From Pseudomonas pseudonitroreducens (GTDB lineage Bacteria > Pseudomonadota > Gammaproteobacteria > Pseudomonadales > Pseudomonadaceae), in NCBI RefSeq assembly GCF_021603645.1, contig NZ_BQHJ01000016.1, positions 1 to 64,000 on the forward strand: DNA of 64,000 bases, given 5' to 3'. Shown one piece after another: positions 24,750 to 33,309 of the stretch. The notes under the pieces were generated by a model that worked only from the letters and a program-made list of their open reading frames with translations, ran no database searches and was not told where the DNA came from. The position numbers and the translations under genes are program-made. The number at the start of each line of letters is the position of its first letter. Position 1 is the first letter of the stretch.

Positions 24750-25526
24750 TCAAACGCGAATCACGCCTTCCTCGCGCAGCAGCTTGAAGATCGCCTCCGC
24801 ACCTGCCTCGGGCGAGACGTCCTTGAGCACCTGCCCGGTACCGCCGGAAGCCTTGGCGGTAGCGGCCTTCATGCGTTCGGCGCCGGTCTTCGCCTTGATC
24901 ACCTTCAGCCGCTTGGGACGCGGGCGCGCGGGTTGCAGGTTGCCGTCGGCGAGTAGCGGGTCTTCCACCACTTCCACCTCATGGGCTTCCAGGTAACCAC
25001 GGCGAGCCGGGCCGAAGGCGCTTTGGCGAGCGACCGGCGCGGCGTTGTCGACACTGGCGACGAAGGGCAGGCGCACCTTCAGCCGGCGACGCTGGCCGCG
25101 CGGCAATGCCTGCAATACCTGTGCGCTGCCGCCTTCGACCTTCTCCACTTCCGCCAGGCCGACCACCAGCGGCCAGCCGAGACGCTCGGCGAGCAGGAAG
25201 GGCAACATGCCGGAGCCTTCACCGGTTTCCGCCTGGGTGCCAGTGAGCACCAGTTGCGCATCGCTGTCGCCCAGGTAGGCGGCCAGGGCTGGCAGGGCGT
25301 CGGCGCCAGCGGGCTGTTCCAGCACCGCCAACTCATCCAGACCCATGCCGAGGTAACCGCGCAACGCTTCTTCCCCGGCATCGCCGGCATGCACCACGCG
25401 CAGGCGCTTCCCCGCGAGGCCCATGCCCAGTTCCACCGCGCGGGCGTCCTGGTCGGCGCGCCGCGCACGACCGGAGGCGGGATGGGCGCCGATGGAGACC
25501 AGGGCAACGATGTTCAGGTCGTTCAT
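24750..25526 (-). CDS. etfB: Electron transfer flavoprotein beta subunit (dimethylglycine demethylase locus)
   Basis: A 258-residue ETF beta-type protein. It has the alpha/beta nucleotide-binding fold with TGTQAETGEGSGMLPFLLAERLGWP (about 95-120), and QALPRGQRRRLKVRLPFVASVD (about 138-160) matches the family loop. In pseudomonads this paralogue is encoded with dgcA and dgcB and is thought to accept electrons from dimethylglycine demethylation. It is the last gene of the minus-strand unit that begins at 32961. A repeat separates it from etfA. Confidence 0.85.
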   Translation of the reverse strand: MNDLNIVALVSIGAHPASGRARRADQDARAVELGMGLAGKRLRVVHAGDAGEEALRGYLGMGLDELAVLEQPAGADALPALAAYLGDSDAQLVLTGTQAETGEGSGMLPFLLAERLGWPLVVGLAEVEKVEGGSAQVLQALPRGQRRRLKVRLPFVASVDNAAPVARQSAFGPARRGYLEAHEVEVVEDPLLADGNLQPARPRPKRLKVIKAKTGAERMKAATAKASGGTGQVLKDVSPEAGAEAIFKLLREEGVIRV

Positions 25527-25540
25527 GCTGCAATCTCGAC

Positions 25541-25618
25541 GTAGGGCGAATAGCGCGCAGCGTTATCCGCCGATTTGGCCGTGATGGCGGATAAAGCCTT
25601 CGGCTTTATCCGCCCTAC
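25541..25618. repeat. Inverted repeat, GTAGGGCGAATA-TATCCGCCCTAC family, inside operon
   Basis: GTAGGGCGAATAGCGCGCAG at the left, CGGCTTTATCCGCCCTAC at the right. It sits between etfA and etfB, so it is transcribed as part of the polycistronic RNA. Confidence 0.8.
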
Positions 25619-25650
25619 GAACGCGATATGGTCCAGCGCCACACACCGCT

Positions 25651-25690
25651 CTTGCCTGAAGCTTATGGCTTGGGGCTTGTCGCTGCTCTT
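25651..25690. repeat. Short GCTTG-rich repeat ending CTGCTCTT
   Basis: GAAGCTTATGGCTTGGGGCTT then GTCGCTGCTCTT just before the etfA stop. A similar GCCTG/CAGCCTG block ending CTGCTCTT precedes the dgcA stop at 29033-29106, and another lies at 49460-49500. Confidence 0.5.
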
Positions 25691-26924
25691 ATGCCGCATC
25701 GCGCGCCGCTCCGTTGCGATGGGCTTCGGCCAGGGCCATCAGCGCCTTGAGGATCGCCGTGGAATCACCGATCACCGAGAGATCGGCGCGCTTGATCATG
25801 TCGCAGCCCGGGTCCATGTTGATCGCCACCACCTTGTCGCAGGAGCCGATGCCCTGCAGGTGCTGGATCGCGCCGGAAATGCCGACGGCGAGATAGACCC
25901 GCGCGGTGACCCAGGTGCCGGTGGCGCCAACCTGGCGCGCACGCGGCATGTGGCCGTCGTCGACCGCCACGCGAGACGCGCCTTCGGTGGCGCCGAGGGC
26001 GACGGCGGCGCGGTGGAACAGCGCCCAGTCCTTCACGCCGTTGCCGCCGGAGAGGATGAACTCCGCCTCGGCCATGGGAATCTGCGCCGGGTCCACCGCC
26101 ACCGGGCCGAGGTCCTCGATGCGCGGCAGGTTGCGCGCAACGCTGCTTTCCAGTTCCACGGCACGAGCCTCGTGGCGCGTCTCACTGACCGGCTCGGCGC
26201 ACTCGGCGGCGGCCAGGATCAGGCGCGGCAGCTCGCGGTGCAGGTCCTGCTGGCCGGCACCGGCACGGCCGACGCAACGTTCGCCCTCGGCCTGCCAGAC
26301 GCGGGTGGCCGGACGTTCGCCCAGGCTGGCGGCCAAGCGGCGGCCGAGTTCGCCGCCACCGCTGCGGCTGTCGGGCAGCAACCAGTGGCGCGGGGCGAAC
26401 TGACTGTTGGCCGTGCGCAGCGCCAGCACCCGTTGCTCCGGGGCATAGCCTTCGTATTCGGTGCCTTCGATCTGCAGCAGGCGGTCCACCCCGGCGGCGT
26501 CGAAGGCGCTTTCCTTGTGCTCGCCGAACACCACGGCCAGCACCGCTCCGTCGCTGCCGGCGAGCTTGCGGGCCAGGCCCAGCAGGTCGCAGTCGTGGCT
26601 GGAGAGGCGGCCGCCGACCATGTCCGGCACCACGGCAATCAGGAAGGCCGGCTGCTCGATGGTCACCAGCGGCAGCTGCACCACTTCCGGTGCGCTGCTG
26701 CGCTTGCCGCCTGCCGTGCCTTGCTGGCCACCGGAGCGGTCGATGCGCTTGACGCCATTGGGGCCTATGAAGCCGACGGCGTGGGGATTCTTGCGCACCA
26801 CACCGTTCGGGCCCATCCAGCGGGTTTCGCCGCCCTGCGCCGATTGCATGGCCGCGTGCAGCGGATGCAGGCGATTGCGGGCGATCCACTCGGCGCGTGG
26901 GTCGCGGCGGAGGATGTCGCTCAT
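25689..26924 (-). CDS. etfA: Electron transfer flavoprotein alpha subunit (dimethylglycine demethylase locus)
   Basis: A 411-residue ETF alpha. The C-terminal FAD-binding domain is clear: RQVGATGTWVTARVYLAVGIS, then AIQHLQGIGSCDKVVAINMD and ADLSVIGD (about 320-395). The N-terminal ~75 residues (ILRRDPRAEWIARNRLHP..., RKNPHAVGFIGPNG) are an extension relative to standard ETF alpha and typical of this dgc-linked paralogue. With EtfB it should shuttle electrons from the DgcAB demethylase to the quinone pool via ETF:quinone oxidoreductase. GGAG precedes the ATG. Confidence 0.9.
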   Translation of the reverse strand: MSDILRRDPRAEWIARNRLHPLHAAMQSAQGGETRWMGPNGVVRKNPHAVGFIGPNGVKRIDRSGGQQGTAGGKRSSAPEVVQLPLVTIEQPAFLIAVVPDMVGGRLSSHDCDLLGLARKLAGSDGAVLAVVFGEHKESAFDAAGVDRLLQIEGTEYEGYAPEQRVLALRTANSQFAPRHWLLPDSRSGGGELGRRLAASLGERPATRVWQAEGERCVGRAGAGQQDLHRELPRLILAAAECAEPVSETRHEARAVELESSVARNLPRIEDLGPVAVDPAQIPMAEAEFILSGGNGVKDWALFHRAAVALGATEGASRVAVDDGHMPRARQVGATGTWVTARVYLAVGISGAIQHLQGIGSCDKVVAINMDPGCDMIKRADLSVIGDSTAILKALMALAEAHRNGAARDAA

Positions 26925-26944
26925 GCTCGATGCTCCAGGCTGGT

Positions 26945-27022
26945 GTAGGGCGAATAACGCGCAGCGTTATCCGCCGAAGCGGCCGACGCGGCGGATAAAG
27001 CCTTCGGCTTCATGCGCCCTAC
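26945..27022. repeat. Inverted repeat, GTAGGGCGAATAACGC family, inside operon
   Basis: GTAGGGCGAATAACGCGCAG and GGCTTCATGCGCCCTAC bracket an internal GGCGGATAAAGCC stem. It occupies most of the 115-bp dgcB-etfA gap. Confidence 0.8.
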
Positions 27023-27039
27023 GGGGCTAGGCAGGACGT

Positions 27040-29010
27040 TCACAGGTGCACCTCCACCGCTTCTTCACGGCGCGCCAGCGAGGGCTTTTTTGCCGGCACC
27101 TCGGTGGCCTCGATGAGGACCTCGGCAACCAGTTCGGCGATGTCCTTGATCTCCGGGCGCGGCGCGACCACGCCTTCGAGCATGGCGGTGCATTGCGGGC
27201 AGCCCACGGCCACGAGTTCCGCGCCGGTCTCCTTGATGTCGACCATGCGCATGTCGGGAATCCGCTGCTTGCCGGGGATGTCGGTGATCGGCGCGCCGCC
27301 GCCGCCGCCGCAGCAGCGCGAACGGAAGCCGGAGCGAGCCATTTCCTTGACCTCGATGCCGATGGCCTTGAGCACGGCGCGCGGGGCTTCGTACTCGCCG
27401 TTGTAGCGACCGAGGTAGCACGGGTCGTGGTAGGTCACGCTGGCGGCCTTGCTCTGGCCGAGGTTCAGCGCGCCCTTGTGCACCAGTTCATCGATGAAGG
27501 TCGTGTGGTGCAGCACCTGGTAGTTGCCGCCCAGCGCGCCGTATTCGTTCTTCAGTACGTGGAAGCTGTGCGGGTCGCAGCTGACGATGCGCTTGAAGCG
27601 GTACTTGGCCAGGGTGGCGATGTTGCGTTGGGCCAGGGTCTGGAAGGTCGCTTCGTCACCCAGTCGGCGGGCCACATCGCCGCTGTCGCGCTCCTCCAGG
27701 CCGAGCACGGCAAAGTCGACATTGGCGGCCTTGAGGATCTTCACGAAGGAGCGCAGGGTGCGCTGGTTGCGCATGTCGAAGGCGCCGTCGCCGACCCAGA
27801 ACAGCACGTCGGCCTGCTGCTTGTCGGCCAGCAGCGGCAGGTTCAGGTCCGCCGCCCAGTTCAGCCGCCCGCCGGGGGCGAAGCCGCCGGGGTTGTCGGT
27901 GGCGATGAGGTTTTCCAGCACCTCGGCGCCCTTGTTCGGGGTCGCGCCCTTTTCCAGGGTGAGGTGGCGGCGCATGTCGACGATGGCGTCGACGTGCTCG
28001 ATCATCATCGGGCATTCCTCGACGCAGGCACGGCAGGTGGTGCAGGACCAGAGCGTCTCGGCATCCACCAGTGCCTTGCCGTCCAGCGCGACGATCGGCT
28101 GGTGCGGACCGCCGCTGTGTTCGCCCAGTGGTTTGCCGGGATACGGGCTGCCGGCGAAGTTGGCGTCATTGCCACCGGCCAGGCCGATGACCATGTCCTG
28201 GATGAGCTTCTTCGGGTTCAGCGGCTGGCCGGCGGCGAAGGCCGGGCACATGGCTTCGCACTTGCCGCACTGCACGCAGGCGTCGAAGCCGAGCAACTGG
28301 TTCCAGGTGAAATCGGTGGGTTTCTCGACGCCCAGCGGCGCCATCGGGTCCTGCAGGTCCAGCGGCTTGAGGCCGGTGGAGCGGCCACCGCCGAAGCGCT
28401 CCGAACGGCGGTGCCAGGCCAGGTGCAGGGCACCGGCGAAGGCGTGCTTCATCGGCCCGCCCCAGGTCATGCCGAAGAACAGCTCGGACACCCCCCAGGC
28501 CACCCCGATGGCGAGGATGGCTGCAAGGAACCAGCCGCCGAAACCTTCCGGCAGGATGCCGGCCACCGGCAGGGTGGCGATGAAGAAACTCGCCGAGAAC
28601 ATCAGCAGGCTTTTCGGCAGGCGCATCCACGGGCCTTTCGACAGGCGCGACGGCGGGTCGAGGCGGCGCTTGGCGACGAACAGCGCACCGCAGAACATCA
28701 GCGCGGTGGCCGCCAGCAGGGCGAATCCGAGGATGCGACTGTGCAGGCCAAAACCATGCACGAGGATGGCCAGCAGCGCGGCCAGCACGAAGCCGCCGGC
28801 GGTGGCCACGTGCGTCTTCGACATGTACTTGTCGCGCTCGACCACGTGGTGCAGGTCCACCAGGTAACGGCGCGGCATCTTCAGCAGGCCGCCGATCCAG
28901 TCGACCTGCGCGGGCCGGCCACAGCGCCACATCGCGAAGCGCTTCACGGCACCGAATGCGGCCAGTGCCAGGGCGATGAAAAGGAGGATGGGAAGCAGCG
29001 TGCTCAACAT
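27040..29010 (-). CDS. dgcB: Dimethylglycine demethylase subunit DgcB, membrane Fe-S oxidoreductase
   Basis: A 656-residue protein with an N-terminal membrane domain of about five helices (residues 1-180, DUF3483 type). Two 4Fe-4S clusters follow (CVQCGKCEAMCP near 250; CTTCRACVEECP near 333), then two CCG heterodisulfide-reductase-type domains (DPCYLGRYNGEYEAPR and CCGGGGGAP; then GCPQCTAMLEG). With DgcA it demethylates dimethylglycine to sarcosine at the inner membrane. It lies between dgcA and etfA; AAGGTGG precedes the ATG. Confidence 0.93.
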   Translation of the reverse strand: MLSTLLPILLFIALALAAFGAVKRFAMWRCGRPAQVDWIGGLLKMPRRYLVDLHHVVERDKYMSKTHVATAGGFVLAALLAILVHGFGLHSRILGFALLAATALMFCGALFVAKRRLDPPSRLSKGPWMRLPKSLLMFSASFFIATLPVAGILPEGFGGWFLAAILAIGVAWGVSELFFGMTWGGPMKHAFAGALHLAWHRRSERFGGGRSTGLKPLDLQDPMAPLGVEKPTDFTWNQLLGFDACVQCGKCEAMCPAFAAGQPLNPKKLIQDMVIGLAGGNDANFAGSPYPGKPLGEHSGGPHQPIVALDGKALVDAETLWSCTTCRACVEECPMMIEHVDAIVDMRRHLTLEKGATPNKGAEVLENLIATDNPGGFAPGGRLNWAADLNLPLLADKQQADVLFWVGDGAFDMRNQRTLRSFVKILKAANVDFAVLGLEERDSGDVARRLGDEATFQTLAQRNIATLAKYRFKRIVSCDPHSFHVLKNEYGALGGNYQVLHHTTFIDELVHKGALNLGQSKAASVTYHDPCYLGRYNGEYEAPRAVLKAIGIEVKEMARSGFRSRCCGGGGGAPITDIPGKQRIPDMRMVDIKETGAELVAVGCPQCTAMLEGVVAPRPEIKDIAELVAEVLIEATEVPAKKPSLARREEAVEVHL

Positions 29011-29032
29011 GGAAAACCACCTTCGCCGCAGC

Positions 29033-29106
29033 GGCAGGCTACAAGCTCCAGGCTCCAGGCAAAGCGCTCACCTGTAGCCTGTCGCCTGCAGCCTGATGCT
29101 GCTCTT
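29033..29106. repeat. GCCTG/CAGGC-rich repeat between dgcB and dgcA
   Basis: A run of AAGCTCCAGGCTCCAGGC and TGTAGCCTGTCGCCTGCAGC units ending CTGCTCTT at the dgcA stop. It is the same low-complexity family as 25651-25690. Confidence 0.5.
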
Positions 29107-31180
29107 AAAAGTCCTTGCACAGTCGCAGCGCGTCGTAGATCGCCGCGTGGGTGTTGCGCTGGGCCACGCAGTCGCCGATGCGGAACAGCAGGTAACCGTC
29201 GCCCCCACTGTTGTCATCAAGAGCGCTGAGGCACGGCTGCGGCTTGATCGCGAACAGCGCCTCGACGTCGATCTGGCCCTTGTTGCGCGAGCCCTGCTTG
29301 AGCGCGTAGTACAGGCTCTCGTCCGGGCGCACGCCGTTCTCGACGACGATCTGGTCGACCACCCGCTCCTCTTTCGCGCCGGTGTATTCGTTCTCCAGCA
29401 CCGCCACCAGCTTGTCGCCCTCGCGGTAGACCTTCTCCAGCATCAAGTCGCCGGTCATGATCACTTCCTTGGGGTACATGCTGCGGTAGTAGGTCGGGAA
29501 CGTGGTGCCGCCGATGGCCACGCCGGGCTTGATGTCGTCGGTGACGATCTCGACCTGGGCGCCCTTGTCGGCAAGGAAGTCCGCCACCGACATGCCGCTG
29601 AACTCGCAGATGGTGTCGTAGACCAGCACGTTCTTGCCCGGCGCGACCTTGCCGTCGAGTACGTCCCAACTGCTGACCACCAGCCCGTCGGCGGCGCCCC
29701 AGTGTTCGTTCTGCTCGAGGAACGGATGGCCGCCGTTGGCCAGCACCACCACGTCGGGGCGCAGGTCGAGGATGGTGTCGGCATCCGCGCCGGTGCCCAG
29801 GCGCAGGTCGACGTTCAGCCGCGCCAGCTCCAGCTGGTACCAGCGGGTGATACCGGCAATCTGGTCGCGCTGCGGGGCTTTCGAGGCGGTGGTGATCTGC
29901 CCGCCAAGCTGGTCCTTCTTCTCGAACAGGGTGACGTCGTGGCCGCGTTCGGCAGCGACGCGTGCGGCTTCCATGCCGGCCGGACCACCGCCGACAACCA
30001 CCACCTTGCGCTTCACGCCGGTGGTCTTCTCGATGATGTGCGGCACGCCCATGTATTCACGGGAGGTGGCGGCGTTCTGAATGCACAGCACGTCCAGGCC
30101 CTGGTACTGGCGGTCGATGCAGTAGTTGGCGCCGACGCACTGCTTGATCTGGTCGATCTGGCCCATCTTGATCTTGGCGATCAGGTGCGGGTCGGCGATG
30201 TGCGCGCGGGTCATGCCGACCATGTCCACGTAGCCGCCTTCGAGGATGCGCGTGGCCTGGTTCGGGTCCTTGATGTTCTGCGCGTGCAGCACCGGTACGT
30301 TGACCACTTCCTTGATGCCGGCCGCCAGGTGCAGGAACGGCTCCGGCGGGTAGGTCATGTTCGGGATGACGTTGGCCAGGGTGTTGTGGGTGTCGCAACC
30401 CGAGCCGACTACGCCGATGAAGTCGATCATGCCGGTGTCGCTGTAGTACTTGGCGATCTGCTTCATGTCGTCGTGGGTGAGGCCGTCCGGGTGGAACTCG
30501 TCACCGCAGATGCGCATGCCGATGCAGAAGTCGTCGCCCACCTCGGCACGCACGGCCTTGAGCACTTCCAGGCCGAACTTCATGCGGCCCTCGAAGCTGC
30601 CGCCCCATTCGTCGGTGCGCTTGTTGACTCGCGGGCTCCAGAACTGGTCGATCATGTGCTGGTGCACCGCGGACAGCTCGACGCCGTCCAGCCCACCGGC
30701 CTTGGCGCGGCGCGCGGCTTGCGCGTAGTTGCCGATCACCCGCCAGATCTCTTCCGGCTCGATGGTCTTGCAGGTGGCGCGGTGCACCGGTTCGCGGATA
30801 CCCGAGGGCGACATCAGGGTCGGCCAATTGAAACCGTCCCAGCGCGAGCGGCGGCCCATGTGGGTAATCTGGATCATGATCTTGGCGCCATGCTTGTGCA
30901 TGGCATCGGCGAGGTTCTGGAAGTGCGGGATGATGCGGTCGGTGGAGAGGTTCACCGAACTCCACCATTCCTGCGGGCTGTCGATGGCGACCACGGAGGA
31001 ACCGCCGCAGATGGCCAGGCCGATACCGCCCTTGGCCTTCTCCTCGTAGTACTTCACGTAGCGCTCGGTGGTCATGCCGCCGTCGGTGGCATACACCTCG
31101 GCGTGAGCGGTGGAGAGCACGCGGTTGCGGATGGTCAGCTTGCCGATCTGGATCGGCTGGAACATAGACTCGAAAGCCAT
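29105..31180 (-). CDS. dgcA: Dimethylglycine demethylase subunit DgcA, OYE-type flavoprotein
   Basis: A 691-residue enzyme of the trimethylamine dehydrogenase type. The N-terminal FMN TIM barrel of the old-yellow-enzyme family spans about residues 1-340. A cysteine cluster for one 4Fe-4S centre follows (CVGANYCIDRQYQG then LCIQNAATS), then FAD/NAD(P)-binding Rossmann domains (VVVGGGPAGMEAARVAAERGH near 400). It demethylates dimethylglycine with DgcB. GAGGAT precedes the ATG at 31180. It is one of the core genes needed for growth on choline and glycine betaine in Pseudomonas. Confidence 0.93.
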   Translation of the reverse strand: MAFESMFQPIQIGKLTIRNRVLSTAHAEVYATDGGMTTERYVKYYEEKAKGGIGLAICGGSSVVAIDSPQEWWSSVNLSTDRIIPHFQNLADAMHKHGAKIMIQITHMGRRSRWDGFNWPTLMSPSGIREPVHRATCKTIEPEEIWRVIGNYAQAARRAKAGGLDGVELSAVHQHMIDQFWSPRVNKRTDEWGGSFEGRMKFGLEVLKAVRAEVGDDFCIGMRICGDEFHPDGLTHDDMKQIAKYYSDTGMIDFIGVVGSGCDTHNTLANVIPNMTYPPEPFLHLAAGIKEVVNVPVLHAQNIKDPNQATRILEGGYVDMVGMTRAHIADPHLIAKIKMGQIDQIKQCVGANYCIDRQYQGLDVLCIQNAATSREYMGVPHIIEKTTGVKRKVVVVGGGPAGMEAARVAAERGHDVTLFEKKDQLGGQITTASKAPQRDQIAGITRWYQLELARLNVDLRLGTGADADTILDLRPDVVVLANGGHPFLEQNEHWGAADGLVVSSWDVLDGKVAPGKNVLVYDTICEFSGMSVADFLADKGAQVEIVTDDIKPGVAIGGTTFPTYYRSMYPKEVIMTGDLMLEKVYREGDKLVAVLENEYTGAKEERVVDQIVVENGVRPDESLYYALKQGSRNKGQIDVEALFAIKPQPCLSALDDNSGGDGYLLFRIGDCVAQRNTHAAIYDALRLCKDF

Positions 31181-31223
31181 TGCGGCATCCTCTGAAAACT
31201 ACTGCGCTCGGTTATGCAGCGTT

Positions 31224-31275
31224 GGAGGCTGGATCGAAAATGCTTATTTACTCTCCGCTTTTCGATCCAGCCTCC
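31224..31275. repeat. Perfect 17-bp inverted repeat between DUF5943 and dgcA genes
   Basis: GGAGGCTGGATCGAAAA (31224-31240) and TTTTCGATCCAGCCTCC (31259-31275) are exact reverse complements with an 18-nt A/T-rich loop. Inside an operon this would be a very stable RNA hairpin, suited to setting the 5' end or stability of the dgcA message. It does not belong to the other repeat families in the window. Confidence 0.8.
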
Positions 31276-31303
31276 GCCTCGCCTACCCTTCGCTCGCTAC
31301 GTT

Positions 31304-31319
31304 TTCAATCTCGATTGAA
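31304..31319. promoter_or_regulatory. Short palindrome TTCAATC-TC-GATTGAA
   Basis: A perfect 7-bp inverted repeat with a 2-bp centre, only 9 bp downstream of the DUF5943 stop and next to the 17-bp hairpin. Its symmetry and A/T content fit either a regulator site or an RNA stem. Confidence 0.35.
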
Positions 31320-31327
31320 TGGGGTTG

Positions 31328-31858
31328 TTAGAGAGGTTTGACGACGAACAGGCCATCGTCGTGGCCTTCCTCGGCGCCGCTGTAGACCTGCTCGGCCACG
31401 GTGCGGATGGCGCTGCCGCGGGCCTGGAGAATCTGGTCCATGGCGCCGGCGAACCAGCCGGTGAACATGTAGTCGACCTTGCGGTTGACCTTGCCGTAGA
31501 CGTAGACGAAGGCCGAGTGCTTCAGGCGTACCTGGGCGGTGCCGGCGTCGAGGTCGATCTGCTCGATCTGGAACAGCCCCCAGCCACGCTGGGACAGGCG
31601 CTTCATGTAGTGCTCGAAGACTTCCACGCCGACCAGCCCGTGGCACTCGGCTTCCTTCTCGCACCAGTGCCAGGCGGACTTGTAGCCGGCCTTGTAGAGG
31701 ATTTCGGCATAACGCTCGGCGCCCAGCTCTTCCTCGATGCCCATATGGTTGTTGACGAAGAAATGCCGCGGCACGTAGAGCATCGGCAGGGCATCGGTGG
31801 TCCAGACGCCGGTTTCGCTGTCGACTTCGATGGGCAGTTCGGGGGCATGTTTGGCCAT
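31328..31858 (-). CDS. DUF5943-family protein (dgc operon)
   Basis: A 176-residue soluble protein with no signal peptide. It contains conserved segments VPRHFFVNNHMGIEEELGAERY and YKSAWHWCEKEAECHG (about 30-80) and ends in GHDDGLFVVKPL. It belongs to a family (DUF5943, related to 4-vinyl-reductase or V4R-like small-molecule domains) found in dgc operons of pseudomonads. The location suggests an accessory role in dimethylglycine or methyl-group handling, but no function is established that I know of. The start MAKHAPEL at 31858 was preferred over 31873. Confidence 0.8.
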   Translation of the reverse strand: MAKHAPELPIEVDSETGVWTTDALPMLYVPRHFFVNNHMGIEEELGAERYAEILYKAGYKSAWHWCEKEAECHGLVGVEVFEHYMKRLSQRGWGLFQIEQIDLDAGTAQVRLKHSAFVYVYGKVNRKVDYMFTGWFAGAMDQILQARGSAIRTVAEQVYSGAEEGHDDGLFVVKPL

Positions 31859-31883
31859 GGGGTTTCGCTCCAATTCTTTTGGC

Positions 31884-31974
31884 TCCCTCTCCCTTGGGGA
31901 GAGGGTTGGGGTGAGGGGTTCACGGGTGAGCGCCGGCAGCCCTCACCCCGGCCCTCTCCCAGCGGGAGAGGGGG
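31884..31974. repeat. Inverted CCCTCTCCC pair inside the dgc operon
   Basis: CCCTCTCCCTTGGGGAGAGG with GGGGTGAGGGG on the left, and CCCTCACCCCGGCCCTCTCC with GGGAGAGGGGG on the right, facing each other. It fills the 125-bp gap between the dipeptidase-like and DUF5943 genes. Confidence 0.8.
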
Positions 31975-31983
31975 AAAGGCGGC

Positions 31984-32961
31984 TTATTCGCCCCAGACGT
32001 CCTTCAGGACGCGCACCCAGTTCTCGCCCATGACCTTGCGCACCACGCGCTCGGGCATGCCGCGCTTGAGCAGGTTCTCGGTGAGGTTGGGGAATTCGCC
32101 CACGGTGCGGATGCCCAGCGGGTTGACGATCTTCCCGAAGTTGGTGAGGCGGCGGGCGTAACCCTTGTCGTGGGTCAGCCACTCGAAGAAGTCCTGGCCG
32201 TGGCCCTGGGTGAAGTCGGTGCCGATGCCGATGGCATCCTCGCCGACGAGGTTCATCACGTACTCGATGGCTTCGGCGTAGTCGTCGATGGTCGAGTCGA
32301 TGCCCTTGGCGAGGAAGGGCGCGAACATGGTCACGCCGACGAAGCCGCCGTGGTCGGCGATGAACTTCAGCTCGGCGTCGGACTTGTTGCGCGGATGTTC
32401 CTTGAGGCCCGACGGCAGGCAGTGGGAATAGGTGACGGGCTTCTTCGACTCGAGGATGACTTCCTCGGAGGTCTTCGAGCCGACGTGGGACAGGTCGCAC
32501 ATGATGCCCACGCGGTTCATCTCCGCGACGATCTCGCGGCCGAAGCCGGAGAGGCCGCCGTCGCGCTCGTAGCAGCCGGTGCCGACCAGGTTCTGGGTGT
32601 TGTAGCACATCTGCACGATGCCCACGCCCAGCTGCTTGAACACCTCCACATAGCCGATCTGGTCCTCGAACGCATGGGCGTTCTGGAAGCCGAAGAGGAT
32701 GCCGGTCTTGCCCTGCTCCTTGGCCTTGCGGATGTCGGCCGTGGTGCGCACCGGGATGACCAGGTCGCCGTTCTCGCGGATCAGCTTCTGGCTGGCGACG
32801 ATGTTGTTCACCGTGGCCTGGAAGCCTTCCCACACGGACACGGTGCAGTTCGCGGCGGTCAGGCCACCCTTGCGCATGTCTTCGAACAGCTCGCGGTTCC
32901 ACTTGGCGATGATCAGGCCATCGATGACGATGCTGTCGGCGTGAAGTTCGGCTGGGCTCAT
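31984..32961 (-). CDS. Membrane-dipeptidase-like (M19) amidohydrolase, glycine betaine locus type
   Basis: A 325-residue TIM-barrel protein of peptidase family M19. Recognisable pieces: CDLSHVGSKTSEEV (about 153-166), YSHCLPSGLKEHPRN (about 176-190) and GIGTDFTQGHG (about 246-256). The usual first metal motif (DGHND) is replaced by DGLIIAKWN at residues 14-22, so the first HxD ligand pair is absent. True dipeptidase activity is therefore doubtful. It is the first gene of the minus-strand dgc-etf unit and is conserved in that position in pseudomonads, suggesting a role with methylated glycines. Confidence 0.85.
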   Translation of the reverse strand: MSPAELHADSIVIDGLIIAKWNRELFEDMRKGGLTAANCTVSVWEGFQATVNNIVASQKLIRENGDLVIPVRTTADIRKAKEQGKTGILFGFQNAHAFEDQIGYVEVFKQLGVGIVQMCYNTQNLVGTGCYERDGGLSGFGREIVAEMNRVGIMCDLSHVGSKTSEEVILESKKPVTYSHCLPSGLKEHPRNKSDAELKFIADHGGFVGVTMFAPFLAKGIDSTIDDYAEAIEYVMNLVGEDAIGIGTDFTQGHGQDFFEWLTHDKGYARRLTNFGKIVNPLGIRTVGEFPNLTENLLKRGMPERVVRKVMGENWVRVLKDVWGE

Positions 32962-33117
32962 CTTGGCGTCTCTCTATTCAGGCAAGGCTTGTCAGGCTTG
33001 GCGCGCCGGGACTTGTGCCGACGCTTTGCAGGCAGGATATCCCTGCCCCCGGAGACGACCCGGTTCGAAAACGACCAGGGTCGACCCGAAAGCGTCAACC
33101 TCACGACATGGGCGACA

Positions 33118-33129
33118 GCGTTTGCGTCG
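33118..33129 (-). promoter_or_regulatory. CGACGCAAACGC motif upstream of the dgc operon
   Basis: On the minus strand CGACGCAAACGC lies about 157 bp upstream of the dipeptidase-like start. It matches TGTCGCAAACGC upstream of glyA (43210) and TGCCGCAAATGC upstream of gbcA (34817). Because these units are known targets of the AraC-type activator GbdR in P. aeruginosa, the motif is a candidate GbdR half-site. The rest of the 32962-33203 gap should hold the promoter. Confidence 0.45.
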
Positions 33130-33203
33130 TGCAGGGGAATGCGTGCCGTGCAAAGACTCGGAAGCCGCGGATTACAGATAAGGAGGTGGTTCAGAGCCGA
33201 GAC

Positions 33204-33289
33204 GTAGGATGGCGTGGAGCGCAGCGATACCCATCAATTTGCGATCGCGGGCCGCGCCGATGGGTATCGCTGCGCTCCACCCATCCTAC
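33204..33289. repeat. Inverted repeat, GTAGGATGG-GATACCCATC family
   Basis: GTAGGATGGCGTGGAGCGCA and the inverted TGCGCTCCACCCATCCTAC form a long palindrome between the dgc promoter region and the small ORF downstream of gbcA. Confidence 0.85.
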
Positions 33290-33309
33290 AAAGAGCACAG
33301 CGACGGAGA

